Assembly (NCBI GenBank): GCA_902760865.1
Contig: CACWID010000011.1
Coordinates: 1-64,000, forward strand
Origin: an uncultured Bacteroidales bacterium
Lineage (GTDB): Bacteria > Bacteroidota > Bacteroidia > Bacteroidales > Muribaculaceae
DNA: 64,000 nt
Direction: 5' to 3'
Below the pieces are notes generated by a model, which saw only the letters and a list, made by a program, of their open reading frames with translations, had not been told where the DNA came from and did no database searches. Positions 40,059-48,911 of this stretch are shown one piece after another; within the stretch, counting starts at the first letter, position 1, and each line of letters begins with the position of its first letter. The position numbers and the translations under genes are program-made.

Positions 40059-43000
40059 ATGAGAAAAGTAACAAACTTACTCGCAATGCTCGCCCTGGTG
40101 GCCCTGATGGCATCGGCCGGCGAACAGTCCACCACCTACAATGCGGCCCCAAAGGCCATGAAGCAGGTGGTGAAGACGCAACCGAGGGCTAAGATGCTCT
40201 CCAATCGTGAGAACACTTCCAGGAAGAAGGCTCCGAGTGCCGACAAGTTCCAGGGTCTGACGATGTATGTCAACCTGACCAACTCCAACGATTGGGCTGG
40301 CTATGGCATCGGTTCCGTTCCCTATGGTATCTATTCCTACACCATCGGCAGCAACACGGGCTTCCAGCCTCTTGCCACCGACCTGCGCTACGACTTCATG
40401 GCCAGCGCCATGGGACGCGACCAGCTCGTGGGTGCCAGGCCGATGGAGCTGTTCGGCTCGCTCAATGGTGTCGAGTACGACGGCTTGAGCCGCAACGACT
40501 TCAGCGAGCTGTGGTCTCAGGTCTATGAGGGCGTTGATTATAGTTACATCCCCTCGGTGATGGCCTATGACGTGACCAGCGACATCATCTACTCCATCCA
40601 GTACAACAGGGACCTCACGGGCCTGAACATGGCCAAGTGGAACCCCGAGACCCGCACGTTTGATGTCATCTGCCCGTGGCCCAACAACTTCCAGCCGTTG
40701 ACGCTGGGCTTCACCCCTGAGGGCTACATGTACTGCGTGGGTGCCGACGGCTACTTCTATTCGCTGGATAAGAACACCGGCGACGCCCGTCCCCTCGATG
40801 CCCTTAGCGTCACCCCGACGTTGTATGTCCAGGGCATGGGCTACGAGCCTCGCACCGCTTGCTTCCTGTGGATGGCCGTGACCCAGCAGGGCTCGGCAAT
40901 CTATGCCCTTGACCCCTACGATGTCAGCTTGACGCTCGTCCAGGAGCTCAACGGCAACGAGCAGGCTCCCACCGTGTTCTTCACCGACAACCAGGCCCCC
41001 GACATGGCTCCTGCAGCCACCACCGACCTGGCCTTCAACTTTGACGGCGGCAGCACGAGCGGCGACATTACCTTCACCGTCCCCACCACCACCTACAACG
41101 GCACCCCGATGAGCGGCGACGTGAGGATGAGCGTGTGGCTCGACGGCGAGGAACTCGCCAGCTATGTCTCGGTTGCTCCCGGCAGCCAGCAGACCTTCAG
41201 CCAGACGGTCAGCAACGACAACCACTACGTCTATGTGCTGTTCGAGAACCAGGGCGGCTACTCCCCCGCCAACAGCCTGTACACCTTTGCCGGCTATGAC
41301 ACCCCGATGCCCGTCAGCAACCTCAACCTGACCGTAGAGAACGGCGTGAGCCACCTGACGTGGGATGCTCCTGCCGGCGGTGTTAACGGCGGTTATCTCG
41401 ATAATGTCACCTACACCGTCGTGCGCATGCCCGGCAACGTGACCGTCGCCGAGGGCCTCAACGCCAGTGAGTTCAGCGAGACCCTGCCCGCCAAGATGGA
41501 GCGTTACTACTACATCGTGACTCCGTTCAACGGTGACGGCAAGTACGGCGAGTCCATGCAGTCCAACGGCGTGCTGGCCGGCACGGCTTTCGAGGCTCCC
41601 TACTTCGATGACTTCAGCGACGCTTCTCTGCGTGACCTGTGGACCGTCATCAACGCCAACAACGACCAGAACCAGTGGGGCACTGTCTATACCTGGCAAT
41701 TCAACGAGTACAACGGTTGCTGGGGCATCTACACCGGTCCCTACAATATGGGTGACGACCAGGAGGCCGCCGATGACTACCTGGTTTCGCCGGGCATCAA
41801 CATCGAGCAAGGCATCTCCTATGCCCTGATCGTGAACATGCGCAACACGTTTGCCAACTACTTTGAGCGCGTAAGCCTGCTCGTGGGCACCGACCCGACT
41901 GACGTCTCGACCTTCCAGGTGCTGGACAGCAACGAGGCCTATGACGTGGATGGCAATCTGGCCGATTGGGAGGTTGACTTCCAGATGCCGGAGAGCGGCA
42001 CCTACTACTTCGCCGTGCGCGTTTATACCCACAAGGAGGACAACGCTTCGGGTATCTTTGTTTACTCGATGGCCGTGAACAAGCTCGGCAAGAACAATGC
42101 TCCCGCCGAGGTCACCGACCTGACCATCACACCCGACGCTGACGGCGAGATGGTGGCCGACGTCACCTTCACCGCTCCCACCACCCAGCTCGATGGTGCG
42201 CCGCTGACCGATGCTCTGACCGCCAACATCTACCGTGACGGCAGCGAGGAGGCCATTGCACAATTCCCCGTTCAGGCCGGCGCTGCTGCCCTGTGGACCG
42301 ACAACACGGTCGAGGGCGTGGGCGTGCACACCTATACCGTGGGCATCAGCAACGAGGCTGGCGAGGGCAAGCGCGTGAGTGCCGAGGCATTCATCGGCGT
42401 TTACACCGCTCCCTACACCAACACCTTTGACACCGAGGACGATGCCCGCTTCTTCACCACCGTCAACGACTCGTCGGTTTACAGCACCAACGAGTACCGC
42501 TGGATCTGGTACAGCTACAATCAGAACCTGGCCCTGGGTGGCTATGGCTACTTCGTTCAGCATCCCGTAGAGAAGATTTGGCTCTACATGCCCGCCATCA
42601 AGCTCGAGAAGGACATGGTTTACACCTATGCCTTCAACTGGACATACAGCTCTTATAACCAGGTATGTCCGGGTTATGCCGGCATCGGCATGGCTCCCGA
42701 CTCGACTGCCCAGAGCATCTATCCTGACCAGCTGCCCTACACCAACTATGGCGAGAAGGTCTGGATCGAAAATGAGGTGATTGCTCCCGAGACGGGCAAG
42801 TACTATCCCTCAATCCTCATGGTTGCCGATGTATCCGGCAGCTACATTTCGCCCAGCATCGACGACATCTCCATCACGCTCGTGGGCTCGGCATTCGCCC
42901 CCTACAGCGTCGAGAACCTGGCTGTCGAGCACGACATGACGGGTCTGCTGAAGGTCAACTTCGCCTTCAATGCTCCCAGTGTTGACTATGCACAGCGCCC

Positions 43001-44249
43001 GCTCGAGGGTCCGCTCACCGTCTATATCTACCGCAGCGGTTCGGCCATCCCTCTGATAACGTTTGAGAACGTAGAACCCGGTCAGGCCATTGAGTGGGTT
43101 GATGAGCAGCCCATGAACGGCAAGAACTCCTACGTCATCGTAGCCGAGAACGAGTATGGCCGTGGCAAGGCCAGCGAGGTTACCGTCTTTGCCGGTGTTG
43201 ACGTGCCCATGGCAGTCGAGAACTACTGGATCCGCGGTAACGAGGACAACCAGAAGGCTGTCCTGACCTGGGATGCTCCCAGCGGAGCCGTGAACGGCGG
43301 CGTTATTGACGGTTCGCTGCAATACACCATCGTTGAGTACTTCCCCGACGGCACTACTCCCGAAGAGCAGATGACCATCATCGGCACCACCACCGAGACA
43401 ACCTTCACCGTTGACCGCGAACCGACCTCCGAGATGGAAATGCACTACTATGCCGTGATTCCGTCAACTTCGGCAGGTGTCGGCCAGGCTGTCATCGATG
43501 ACGTCATCCTGGGTCAGTTGAAGCCCGTTCCCTTCATCGAATCGTTTGAGAACGCTATCCTCTCCACCAGCGGCTGGATGACCGAGGGCGACGTTGCCAA
43601 CTATGGCACCACCTGGATGATCGTTAACGATAATGACGAGCAGGTTTCTGTGGACCAGGACAATGGTTATGCCCTGTGCTACAACGGCAACAACTACAGC
43701 GCTTACCACTGGGCCGACCTGGTATCGCCTAAGGTAGAAATCAATCCCGACATGGAGTACACGCTCTCATTCTATGCCTACATGGGCTACCCGTCAAGCT
43801 CGGCCGTCCTGCCTACCCTGGTCGTATCACAGAGCGCCAATGATGACCCCTATGAGGAGCTCATCACGATCGACGTGACCGAGGGCAATGGCGAGTGGCA
43901 GCTGTTCGAGATTCCGTTGACCGGCATCGAGATGGCCAACTATGCCAAGGTTTGCTTCCGCGGCTACATGAGCACCATGAGCGAGCGCATCTGGATTGAC
44001 AACGTTCGCATCATGGCAACCGAGAAGCCAGTCAGCAGCGTCAACGAGCTGGCTGAGAAGCAGCAGATTGTCGCCGTCAAGGGTGGCTTCAGCCTCGAGG
44101 GATTTGATGGCCAGCAAGTGCGCGTCTTCGCCATCGACGGCCGTCAGGTTGATGCCTTTGTCGCCAACGGCAACAGCACCATCAATGTCGCTCCCGGCAT
44201 CTATATCGTGACCGTGGGCAAGCAGGCCTTCAAGATCAGTGTAAGATAA
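40059..44249 (+). CDS. Large secreted protein with fibronectin-type/choice-of-anchor domains and type IX sorting signal
   Basis: A 1396-residue protein with a signal peptide (1-~21). Residues ~70-300 look like a small beta-propeller or repeat domain (YSIQYNRDLTGLNMAKWNPETR region). Several fibronectin-III-like modules recur, each with a similar opening (AVxNLxLTVENG, LTWDAPxGxVNGGxxD near 440 and 1070). Between them are choice-of-anchor/MAM-like jelly-rolls (FDDFSDASLRDLWTV ~525, SFENAILSTSGWM ~1165). The last ~75 residues form a type A type IX sorting domain (VRVFAIDGRQV, GIYIVTVGKQAFKISVR). It is probably a surface-attached or released adhesin-like or scaffold protein; no catalytic site is seen. 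Confidence 0.8.
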   Translation: MRKVTNLLAMLALVALMASAGEQSTTYNAAPKAMKQVVKTQPRAKMLSNRENTSRKKAPSADKFQGLTMYVNLTNSNDWAGYGIGSVPYGIYSYTIGSNTGFQPLATDLRYDFMASAMGRDQLVGARPMELFGSLNGVEYDGLSRNDFSELWSQVYEGVDYSYIPSVMAYDVTSDIIYSIQYNRDLTGLNMAKWNPETRTFDVICPWPNNFQPLTLGFTPEGYMYCVGADGYFYSLDKNTGDARPLDALSVTPTLYVQGMGYEPRTACFLWMAVTQQGSAIYALDPYDVSLTLVQELNGNEQAPTVFFTDNQAPDMAPAATTDLAFNFDGGSTSGDITFTVPTTTYNGTPMSGDVRMSVWLDGEELASYVSVAPGSQQTFSQTVSNDNHYVYVLFENQGGYSPANSLYTFAGYDTPMPVSNLNLTVENGVSHLTWDAPAGGVNGGYLDNVTYTVVRMPGNVTVAEGLNASEFSETLPAKMERYYYIVTPFNGDGKYGESMQSNGVLAGTAFEAPYFDDFSDASLRDLWTVINANNDQNQWGTVYTWQFNEYNGCWGIYTGPYNMGDDQEAADDYLVSPGINIEQGISYALIVNMRNTFANYFERVSLLVGTDPTDVSTFQVLDSNEAYDVDGNLADWEVDFQMPESGTYYFAVRVYTHKEDNASGIFVYSMAVNKLGKNNAPAEVTDLTITPDADGEMVADVTFTAPTTQLDGAPLTDALTANIYRDGSEEAIAQFPVQAGAAALWTDNTVEGVGVHTYTVGISNEAGEGKRVSAEAFIGVYTAPYTNTFDTEDDARFFTTVNDSSVYSTNEYRWIWYSYNQNLALGGYGYFVQHPVEKIWLYMPAIKLEKDMVYTYAFNWTYSSYNQVCPGYAGIGMAPDSTAQSIYPDQLPYTNYGEKVWIENEVIAPETGKYYPSILMVADVSGSYISPSIDDISITLVGSAFAPYSVENLAVEHDMTGLLKVNFAFNAPSVDYAQRPLEGPLTVYIYRSGSAIPLITFENVEPGQAIEWVDEQPMNGKNSYVIVAENEYGRGKASEVTVFAGVDVPMAVENYWIRGNEDNQKAVLTWDAPSGAVNGGVIDGSLQYTIVEYFPDGTTPEEQMTIIGTTTETTFTVDREPTSEMEMHYYAVIPSTSAGVGQAVIDDVILGQLKPVPFIESFENAILSTSGWMTEGDVANYGTTWMIVNDNDEQVSVDQDNGYALCYNGNNYSAYHWADLVSPKVEINPDMEYTLSFYAYMGYPSSSAVLPTLVVSQSANDDPYEELITIDVTEGNGEWQLFEIPLTGIEMANYAKVCFRGYMSTMSERIWIDNVRIMATEKPVSSVNELAEKQQIVAVKGGFSLEGFDGQQVRVFAIDGRQVDAFVANGNSTINVAPGIYIVTVGKQAFKISVR

Positions 44250-44285
44250 GCCTCAAGAAACCATCTTCACTTCATACCAATTCAT

Positions 44286-44332
44286 GAAAATGGGTGCGCC
44301 GGAACTTCGGCACACCCATTTTCGTTTCCTTT
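44286..44332. terminator. Bidirectional terminator
   Basis: GAAAATGGGTG-GCCG pairs with CGGC-CACCCATTTTC between convergent genes, with T-rich sequence on the plus side and T's from the GAAAA arm on the minus side. Confidence 0.75.
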
Positions 44333-44351
44333 TGGACTATACAGTCTATCG

Positions 44352-45155
44352 TTATTCGCTCAGCTTGAGTTCGCCCAGCGTGAAGCCTTGACCGTCCTTG
44401 TTGATCGTGACGGTAGCGCTCAGTGTGGGCATGTCGTCATAGTGCAGCACCTTGCCGGTGACAAAGTTCAGCCCTGGCGTGACGTGAACCGTCAACGGGC
44501 CGTCGGTGGTGTATGCAATCTGCTCGCCGATGTAGATGGCATCGTCCATCATCTCGCCCATATCCTCGATTTGGTTGGTCACGGTGACCAGCGCCTTGCC
44601 ATCGTTGTAGAACGTGATGTCCTGCCCGTCGATGCTGTAGGTCAGCACCTTGCTTACAGCCTGTTGGATCTCATAGGGGTCAATCTCGGTCACGATCTGG
44701 GCATGGCCGTCATCGCCGAAGCGCAGCAAGTAGGGCCGCTCCACAAGGACGCCTGTCCCCTCCATGTCGCTGCCGATGATCCACATGTCGCCGCTGGCGG
44801 TGTCATAGCTCGCACGCGGCATCTTGCCGTGGCGCACCTGGGGCAGAACCGTCGACACGTCGTTGCGAACGACGAGCATGCCGTAGCCCTCGCTGGACTC
44901 CTCGTCACCACAACGCAGCAGACTCAACACCGTCACACCGCTCGCCTTGTCCTCCATTACCGTCTCCAGGCGGTCGTCGGTGGGAGCAAGACGCTTGCAC
45001 ACCTCCATGACTGCCTCGGGGGGATTACCCTTGTCCGAGGGCCCGTCCATCGTTCCGTTCACGGGTCGCTGGGCGCTACCCTTGCAACCTGTCATCGTGC
45101 CGCACAACACAAGCACTGCGGCACCTGTCATCAGCCACTGTTTCATCTGTCTCAT
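44352..45155 (-). CDS. Hypothetical lipoprotein
   Basis: A 267-residue protein with an N-terminal signal peptide and the lipobox MTGC (Cys24), so it is lipidated and probably in the outer membrane or periplasm. The mature part is mostly beta-strand (GYGMLVVRNDV, YSIDGQDITFYNDGKALV) and acidic, and I recognise no family. It lies 35 bp after the DUF4294-like gene on the same strand, so they may be co-transcribed. An alternative start is Met4. Confidence 0.65.
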   Translation of the reverse strand: MRQMKQWLMTGAAVLVLCGTMTGCKGSAQRPVNGTMDGPSDKGNPPEAVMEVCKRLAPTDDRLETVMEDKASGVTVLSLLRCGDEESSEGYGMLVVRNDVSTVLPQVRHGKMPRASYDTASGDMWIIGSDMEGTGVLVERPYLLRFGDDGHAQIVTEIDPYEIQQAVSKVLTYSIDGQDITFYNDGKALVTVTNQIEDMGEMMDDAIYIGEQIAYTTDGPLTVHVTPGLNFVTGKVLHYDDMPTLSATVTINKDGQGFTLGELKLSE

Positions 45156-45190
45156 GATTAAAAAAATGATAGTTTATCTATTGGTTCCAT

Positions 45191-45847
45191 TCACAGGGCA
45201 CCCTGCTCAATGCGGACACAGATGCGCTCGATCATCGCGTCCTGCTTGTTCTTGTTCGGATGGTAACCGGCCTTGAGGCTCGCACCGAAGAATTTGCTGA
45301 ACGTCTGCCAGAAACCGGCCCTGAAGGTGCCTAGGAAGGCCTTCAGGATGCTGTAGCTGCTCTGGTTGGTCTCGCGGTTGATGAGCTTGATGAGCATCTT
45401 GCCCTGGTTCTTGGTGAGTTTCTTCATCTGCGGTTTGTACTGTGCAAACAGTTCTTTTTCAAACCGTTTGAGGTAGGCCTGCTTCTGTTTCTCGGTCTGG
45501 TAGGTATCGATGTACTCATAGGTTTCGAGCAATGTCGAACTGATGAGTTTGGCATAGGGCAGGGTCTTTTTCACGTCGCGCACCGTCTTCCAGTAGAGTT
45601 TCTCCTCGTCCTTGTTGCGGAAACGCTCGCGCGGATAGATGATGATGGGATTGAAGACTATCATCGCCAGCGTGTCGCCCGTCGAAGGCTCGATGAAATG
45701 GTAGTAGCCGGCAAAAGTCTTCTGCAACACCGACGGCAGCTCGAGGTTGTCGAGCGGATCGTCCACAGCAGGTGCCGCGTGTGCCTGGGCACCCGATAAA
45801 GCCGTCATGGTCACGGCAATAGCTAATATGAGGAACAACCGTTTCAT
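45191..45847 (-). CDS. DUF4294-like exported protein
   Basis: A 218-residue protein with a signal peptide (MKRLFLILAIAVTMTALSGAQAHA). The start at 45847 was chosen because the 14 residues upstream do not fit a signal peptide. The core pattern (IIYPRERFRNKDEEKLYWKT, KTLPYAKL, TYEYIDT, KLTKNQGKMLIKLINRETNQSSY region) is that of DUF4294, a Bacteroidetes family of unknown function. Basic and helical in the C-terminal half. The neighbouring gene downstream encodes a lipoprotein. Confidence 0.8.
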   Translation of the reverse strand: MKRLFLILAIAVTMTALSGAQAHAAPAVDDPLDNLELPSVLQKTFAGYYHFIEPSTGDTLAMIVFNPIIIYPRERFRNKDEEKLYWKTVRDVKKTLPYAKLISSTLLETYEYIDTYQTEKQKQAYLKRFEKELFAQYKPQMKKLTKNQGKMLIKLINRETNQSSYSILKAFLGTFRAGFWQTFSKFFGASLKAGYHPNKNKQDAMIERICVRIEQGAL

Positions 45848-45938
45848 TTCTTGGCGGCAAAAGTATGATAAAGAAATGAATCCTAGCAAGAAAAGATAGT
45901 TAAATAGTCTTTAGTCTATCGACGTTAGACATGAGATG

Positions 45939-46667
45939 TTACTTGAGGGCGCGAAGGAAGCCGGCATAGGACACAGTGAGGCCCGCACAGCACCCCTTGA
46001 CCGATGGGTTGAGGTTGCTGAGCTTGGCATAGGTCACAAAGGGGGAGATGCGCAGCGACGAGTTGTAATGGGCCTGGCCGTCGGCTCCGACAGGGAAATC
46101 CACAAGCGTTCCGTGAAGCTTGATGTCCACATCCACGCTTGCAGTCCAGCCGAAGCTGTTCTCGTGTGTGCCGGTCACATCATCGATCAACGGGCGCTCG
46201 ATGCCCTCGTCGTCCTTCTCGTACTTGATGTGGTTGATATCCCAGGACAGGCGACTCGCGGTGAAGCCCACCATCGGTGTCACCGATACCCTACCCTGCT
46301 GCCACACGGTGTAGCCCAGCTGTGCAGTAAAGCCCAGCAAGGTGGGATTGGCAGTGGCATTGAGTTGCAGGTTGCGGCCCTGGTCGTCATAGACGGCATA
46401 GGGGTTCACGTTCTTGAACGAGGGCTGGGCATAGGACGCATCAAGCCTGAGCCTCAGACGATTATAACCAAAATCAAGGCCGCCGGCAAATAAGGCGCAC
46501 ACCTTCAGTTCATCAGCAAGTGAGCCCGTAGGCACCATGCCGCCCACACCTACGTGGAAGCCAAAGCCCCACGAGGGCAATGCAGCATCACCCTCCTGCG
46601 CACGCAGCACGACAGGAGCCATGGCTAATATCGCAAAAAGAATCAGAATTGTCCGTTTCATTGTCAT
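45939..46667 (-). CDS. Outer-membrane beta-barrel (porin-like) protein
   Basis: About 242 residues with a signal peptide (MTMKRTILILFAILAMAPVVLRA). The start could be 46667 or the ATG 6 bp later; a longer form back to 46712 would spoil the signal peptide. The mature chain shows alternating strands with aromatic girdles (GFHVGVGGMVPTG, LRLRLDASYAQ, FTAQLGYTVW, LRISPFVTYAKLS) typical of small eight- to ten-stranded barrels. It is probably an outer-membrane protein of the OmpX/OprF-barrel kind, without an OmpA domain. Function is unknown. A large A+T-rich inverted repeat lies in its upstream region. Confidence 0.7.
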   Translation of the reverse strand: MTMKRTILILFAILAMAPVVLRAQEGDAALPSWGFGFHVGVGGMVPTGSLADELKVCALFAGGLDFGYNRLRLRLDASYAQPSFKNVNPYAVYDDQGRNLQLNATANPTLLGFTAQLGYTVWQQGRVSVTPMVGFTASRLSWDINHIKYEKDDEGIERPLIDDVTGTHENSFGWTASVDVDIKLHGTLVDFPVGADGQAHYNSSLRISPFVTYAKLSNLNPSVKGCCAGLTVSYAGFLRALK

Positions 46668-46775
46668 TTTCCGTTTTTCTATTATAACGGATACCAGGCC
46701 GATAAATTGCATCTCGAGCGCATGAGGGCCGGTGTGTCATCATTGCGACACGGTGATATAACCGTGCTGTCGCAC

Positions 46776-46858
46776 GGGAAATTAAACAAATTAATTATAA
46801 GATTTTTATTAATATAAATAGAATATTAATTTTAATTTAAAAATTTGTTTAATTTCCC
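46776..46858. repeat. A+T-rich long inverted repeat
   Basis: Perfect 17-bp arms GGGAAATTAAACAAATT / AATTTGTTTAATTTCCC (46776-46792, 46842-46858) around a 49-bp core that is nearly all A and T and itself partly self-complementary. On its left is another inverted repeat (GCGACA-CGGT / ACCG-TGTCGC, about 46745-46773), on its right CCCGCCCGTAGGGCGG. The composition is very unlike the G+C-rich surroundings. Confidence 0.75.
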
Positions 46859-46966
46859 GCCCGTAGGGCGGCTATAATTCTAGCAATTGATTTATGACAC
46901 ACCCTCATGGAGCAACACTGGCGCGGGGATTGCCACCACAGGGAGCAGTGACGCTGATGAGGGGAA

Positions 46967-47341
46967 CTACCACCACAGGTTGCGGTAATACTTGTGGTAG
47001 AGCGAAAGGCCCTCGCTGATGGGCTTGAGCGAGGCCTTGGCGGCACGCTTGAGGTCGACAAGGTCCTCCTCGTTGTTCCAGATGGCCTTGATATAGGCCT
47101 TGTACTCGGGGGTGTCCTCCTCGGTCTGCAGGGCGATGCGCTCAAAGGCGTATATCATCTTGTCGAGCACCTCGTCCCACTCCTCGCTGGTCATGTTCAT
47201 GCGAGGCGGGCGCTCACAATGCTTCTTGAACGCCATCAATCGGGGCAGGATGAATCGGGCAATGGTGACATCGAGGTCATAGAGTTCCTCGACATCAATG
47301 GTCTTGGCAATAGCTTTGGGATTGTACTTCTTGGTTGTCAT
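46967..47341 (-). CDS. Hypothetical 124-residue protein
   Basis: A helical, soluble protein without signal peptide or membrane segment. It opens with a basic KKYNPKAIAKT and has a central W-D-E-V-L-D-K-M-I-Y-A-F-E helix and many charged and aromatic residues. Similar small proteins occur in phage and conjugative regions, but no family is recognised here, and its base composition matches the surrounding core. It lies between the inverted-repeat region and the MazG-like gene, which is divergent from it. Confidence 0.6.
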   Translation of the reverse strand: MTTKKYNPKAIAKTIDVEELYDLDVTIARFILPRLMAFKKHCERPPRMNMTSEEWDEVLDKMIYAFERIALQTEEDTPEYKAYIKAIWNNEEDLVDLKRAAKASLKPISEGLSLYHKYYRNLWW

Positions 47342-47511
47342 TGTGTTGAGAGGTTATTAATTCTTATCGTTTTCAGGGAGCAATATTACTCATTCTCATT
47401 GACATGACCAAGAATTATCATCAAAAACTGTAAAAAACTCCCCTTCTTGCCAAAATGAAACGAAGTCACAAACTATTCTCTATTCTCTTTTCACTTTTCA
47501 CTAAAAAGAAT

Positions 47512-47519
47512 TATCTTTG
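47512..47519 (+). promoter_or_regulatory. -7 promoter element of the MazG-like gene
   Basis: TATCTTTG ends only 8 bp before the ATG at 47528. The mRNA would be leaderless or nearly so, and an in-frame GTG at 47519 is excluded as a start. Confidence 0.55.
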
Positions 47520-47527
47520 TGGGCAAT

Positions 47528-47857
47528 ATGACAATACAAGAGGCTCAAGAGCGCGTTGACGCTTGGATCAAGCAGTATGGCGTGCGCTACTTCAGTGAAC
47601 TGACCAACATGGCCGTTCTCACCGAGGAAGTGGGCGAGGTGGCGCGTGTCATTGCACGGCGCTTCGGCGACCAGTCGAGCAAACCGGGCGACGACCTGGA
47701 CCTGGCCGACGAGTTGGCCGACGTGCTGTGGGTCGTCATGTGCCTAGCCAATCAGACGGGCATCGACCTAGACGCGGCGCTGGAGCGCAACTTCGCCAAG
47801 AAGACTGCACGTGACAAGACACGGCACATCAATAACGAAAAACTTACTAACCAATAA
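47528..47857 (+). CDS. MazG-like nucleotide pyrophosphohydrolase
   Basis: A 109-residue all-helical protein with the MazG metal-binding pattern EEVGEVAR (EExxE, ~24-28) and DELADVLW (ExxD, ~56-63). It belongs to the small, single-domain MazG-like group that hydrolyses (d)NTPs to monophosphates and pyrophosphate, a house-cleaning role in the cytoplasm. Start choice follows the promoter position. deoC begins 14 bp after its stop, so the two nucleotide-metabolism genes form an operon. Confidence 0.85.
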   Translation: MTIQEAQERVDAWIKQYGVRYFSELTNMAVLTEEVGEVARVIARRFGDQSSKPGDDLDLADELADVLWVVMCLANQTGIDLDAALERNFAKKTARDKTRHINNEKLTNQ

Positions 47858-47871
47858 ATACTTTAAAGATT

Positions 47872-48819
47872 ATGAGCAATCACGAACACGAACATTGCGG
47901 CTGTGGATGCGAGCATCACGACCATGACCACAAGCCGATGGACAAGTACATGACCGCCATCAGCCAGAGCAACGTCATCACCGACGACGCTGCCGTCACT
48001 GCCGCAGTGCAGGAAATCATCGACAAGCACGCTGCCGAGAACAACACCCCCGAGGTGCAGCAGTTCCTGCTGAACTGCGTGGACCTGACCACGCTGGGCA
48101 CCGACGACAGCGAGAGCAGCGTTGCCCGCTTTGTGCAGAAGGTCAACGACTATGACAACAACTACCCGCAGTACAAGAATGTGGCCGCCATCTGCGTCTA
48201 TAGCAACTTCGCTGCCGTGGTACGCGGCACACTTGAGGTGACCGGCGTGGACGTCGCCGTGTGCAGCGCCTGCTTCCCCTCCAGCCAGGCCCACATCGAG
48301 ACCAAGATTGCCGAGACCGCACTTGCCATCGCCGACGGTGCCGACGAGGTGGACATCGTGCTCAACGTGGGCTACTTCAAGGACGAGGCTTACGAGGAAT
48401 TATGCGATGAAATCGCCGAAATCAAGCAAGTCGTGGGCGACCGTCCCCTGAAGGTCATCCTCGAGACCGGACTGCTCAAGAGCGCCGAGGCCATCCGCCG
48501 CGCCAGCATCCTGTCGATGTACTCAGGCTGTGACTTCATCAAGACCTCGACGGGCAAGGTTTATCCCGGTGCATCGCTCGAGGCGGCCTACGTCATGTGC
48601 CAGTGCATCAAGGAATACTTCGTGCAGCACGGACGCATGGTGGGATTCAAGGCTTCGGGAGGCATCCGCACGACCGAGGACGCCGTCAAGTACTACACTA
48701 TCGTCAAGGAGGTTTTGGGCGAGAAGTGGTTGGACAACAGGTATTTCCGCATCGGCGCATCAAGCCTTGCCAACTCGCTGTTCCATTCCTTCACCGGCAG
48801 CGACGACAAGCCGTTCTAA
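47872..48819 (+). CDS. deoC: Deoxyribose-phosphate aldolase with His/Cys-rich N-terminal tail
   Basis: A 315-residue class I aldolase. The TIM-barrel core has ADEVDIVLNVG, VILETGLL, the Schiff-base lysine in DFIKTSTGK, and GFKASGGIR. It splits 2-deoxyribose-5-phosphate into glyceraldehyde-3-phosphate and acetaldehyde in nucleoside breakdown. The unusual part is the first ~20 residues, with seven His and three Cys (HEHEHCGCGCEHHDHDH), which resemble the metal-binding tails of metallochaperones and are not part of the aldolase fold. The tail is in frame from the only plausible ATG (47872), which follows a short spacer after the MazG-like gene. Confidence 0.93.
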   Translation: MSNHEHEHCGCGCEHHDHDHKPMDKYMTAISQSNVITDDAAVTAAVQEIIDKHAAENNTPEVQQFLLNCVDLTTLGTDDSESSVARFVQKVNDYDNNYPQYKNVAAICVYSNFAAVVRGTLEVTGVDVAVCSACFPSSQAHIETKIAETALAIADGADEVDIVLNVGYFKDEAYEELCDEIAEIKQVVGDRPLKVILETGLLKSAEAIRRASILSMYSGCDFIKTSTGKVYPGASLEAAYVMCQCIKEYFVQHGRMVGFKASGGIRTTEDAVKYYTIVKEVLGEKWLDNRYFRIGASSLANSLFHSFTGSDDKPF

Positions 48820-48841
48820 CCTAAACGAGGTAAAAGACTTT

Positions 48842-48879
48842 ACATTCCAGCTGAAAGTGGCCACTTTCAGCTGGAATGT
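48842..48879. terminator. 38-bp perfect palindrome between convergent genes
   Basis: ACATTCCAGCTGAAAGTGG is followed immediately by its exact complement, with no spacer. It lies 23 bp after deoC and 33 bp before the stop of the convergent lipoprotein gene, where a bidirectional terminator is expected; T-runs are weak (GCGTTTAAT on the plus side, ...TAAAGTCTTTTA on the minus side). Confidence 0.6.
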
Positions 48880-48911
48880 GCGTTTAATACTATTAGGTTT
48901 GCTAAAAAAAC

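Noticed and set aside
40077-42563. 828-codon minus-strand open frame opposite the fibronectin-type protein
   Set aside because: Same shadow composition, no motifs, and a convincing protein on the other strand.
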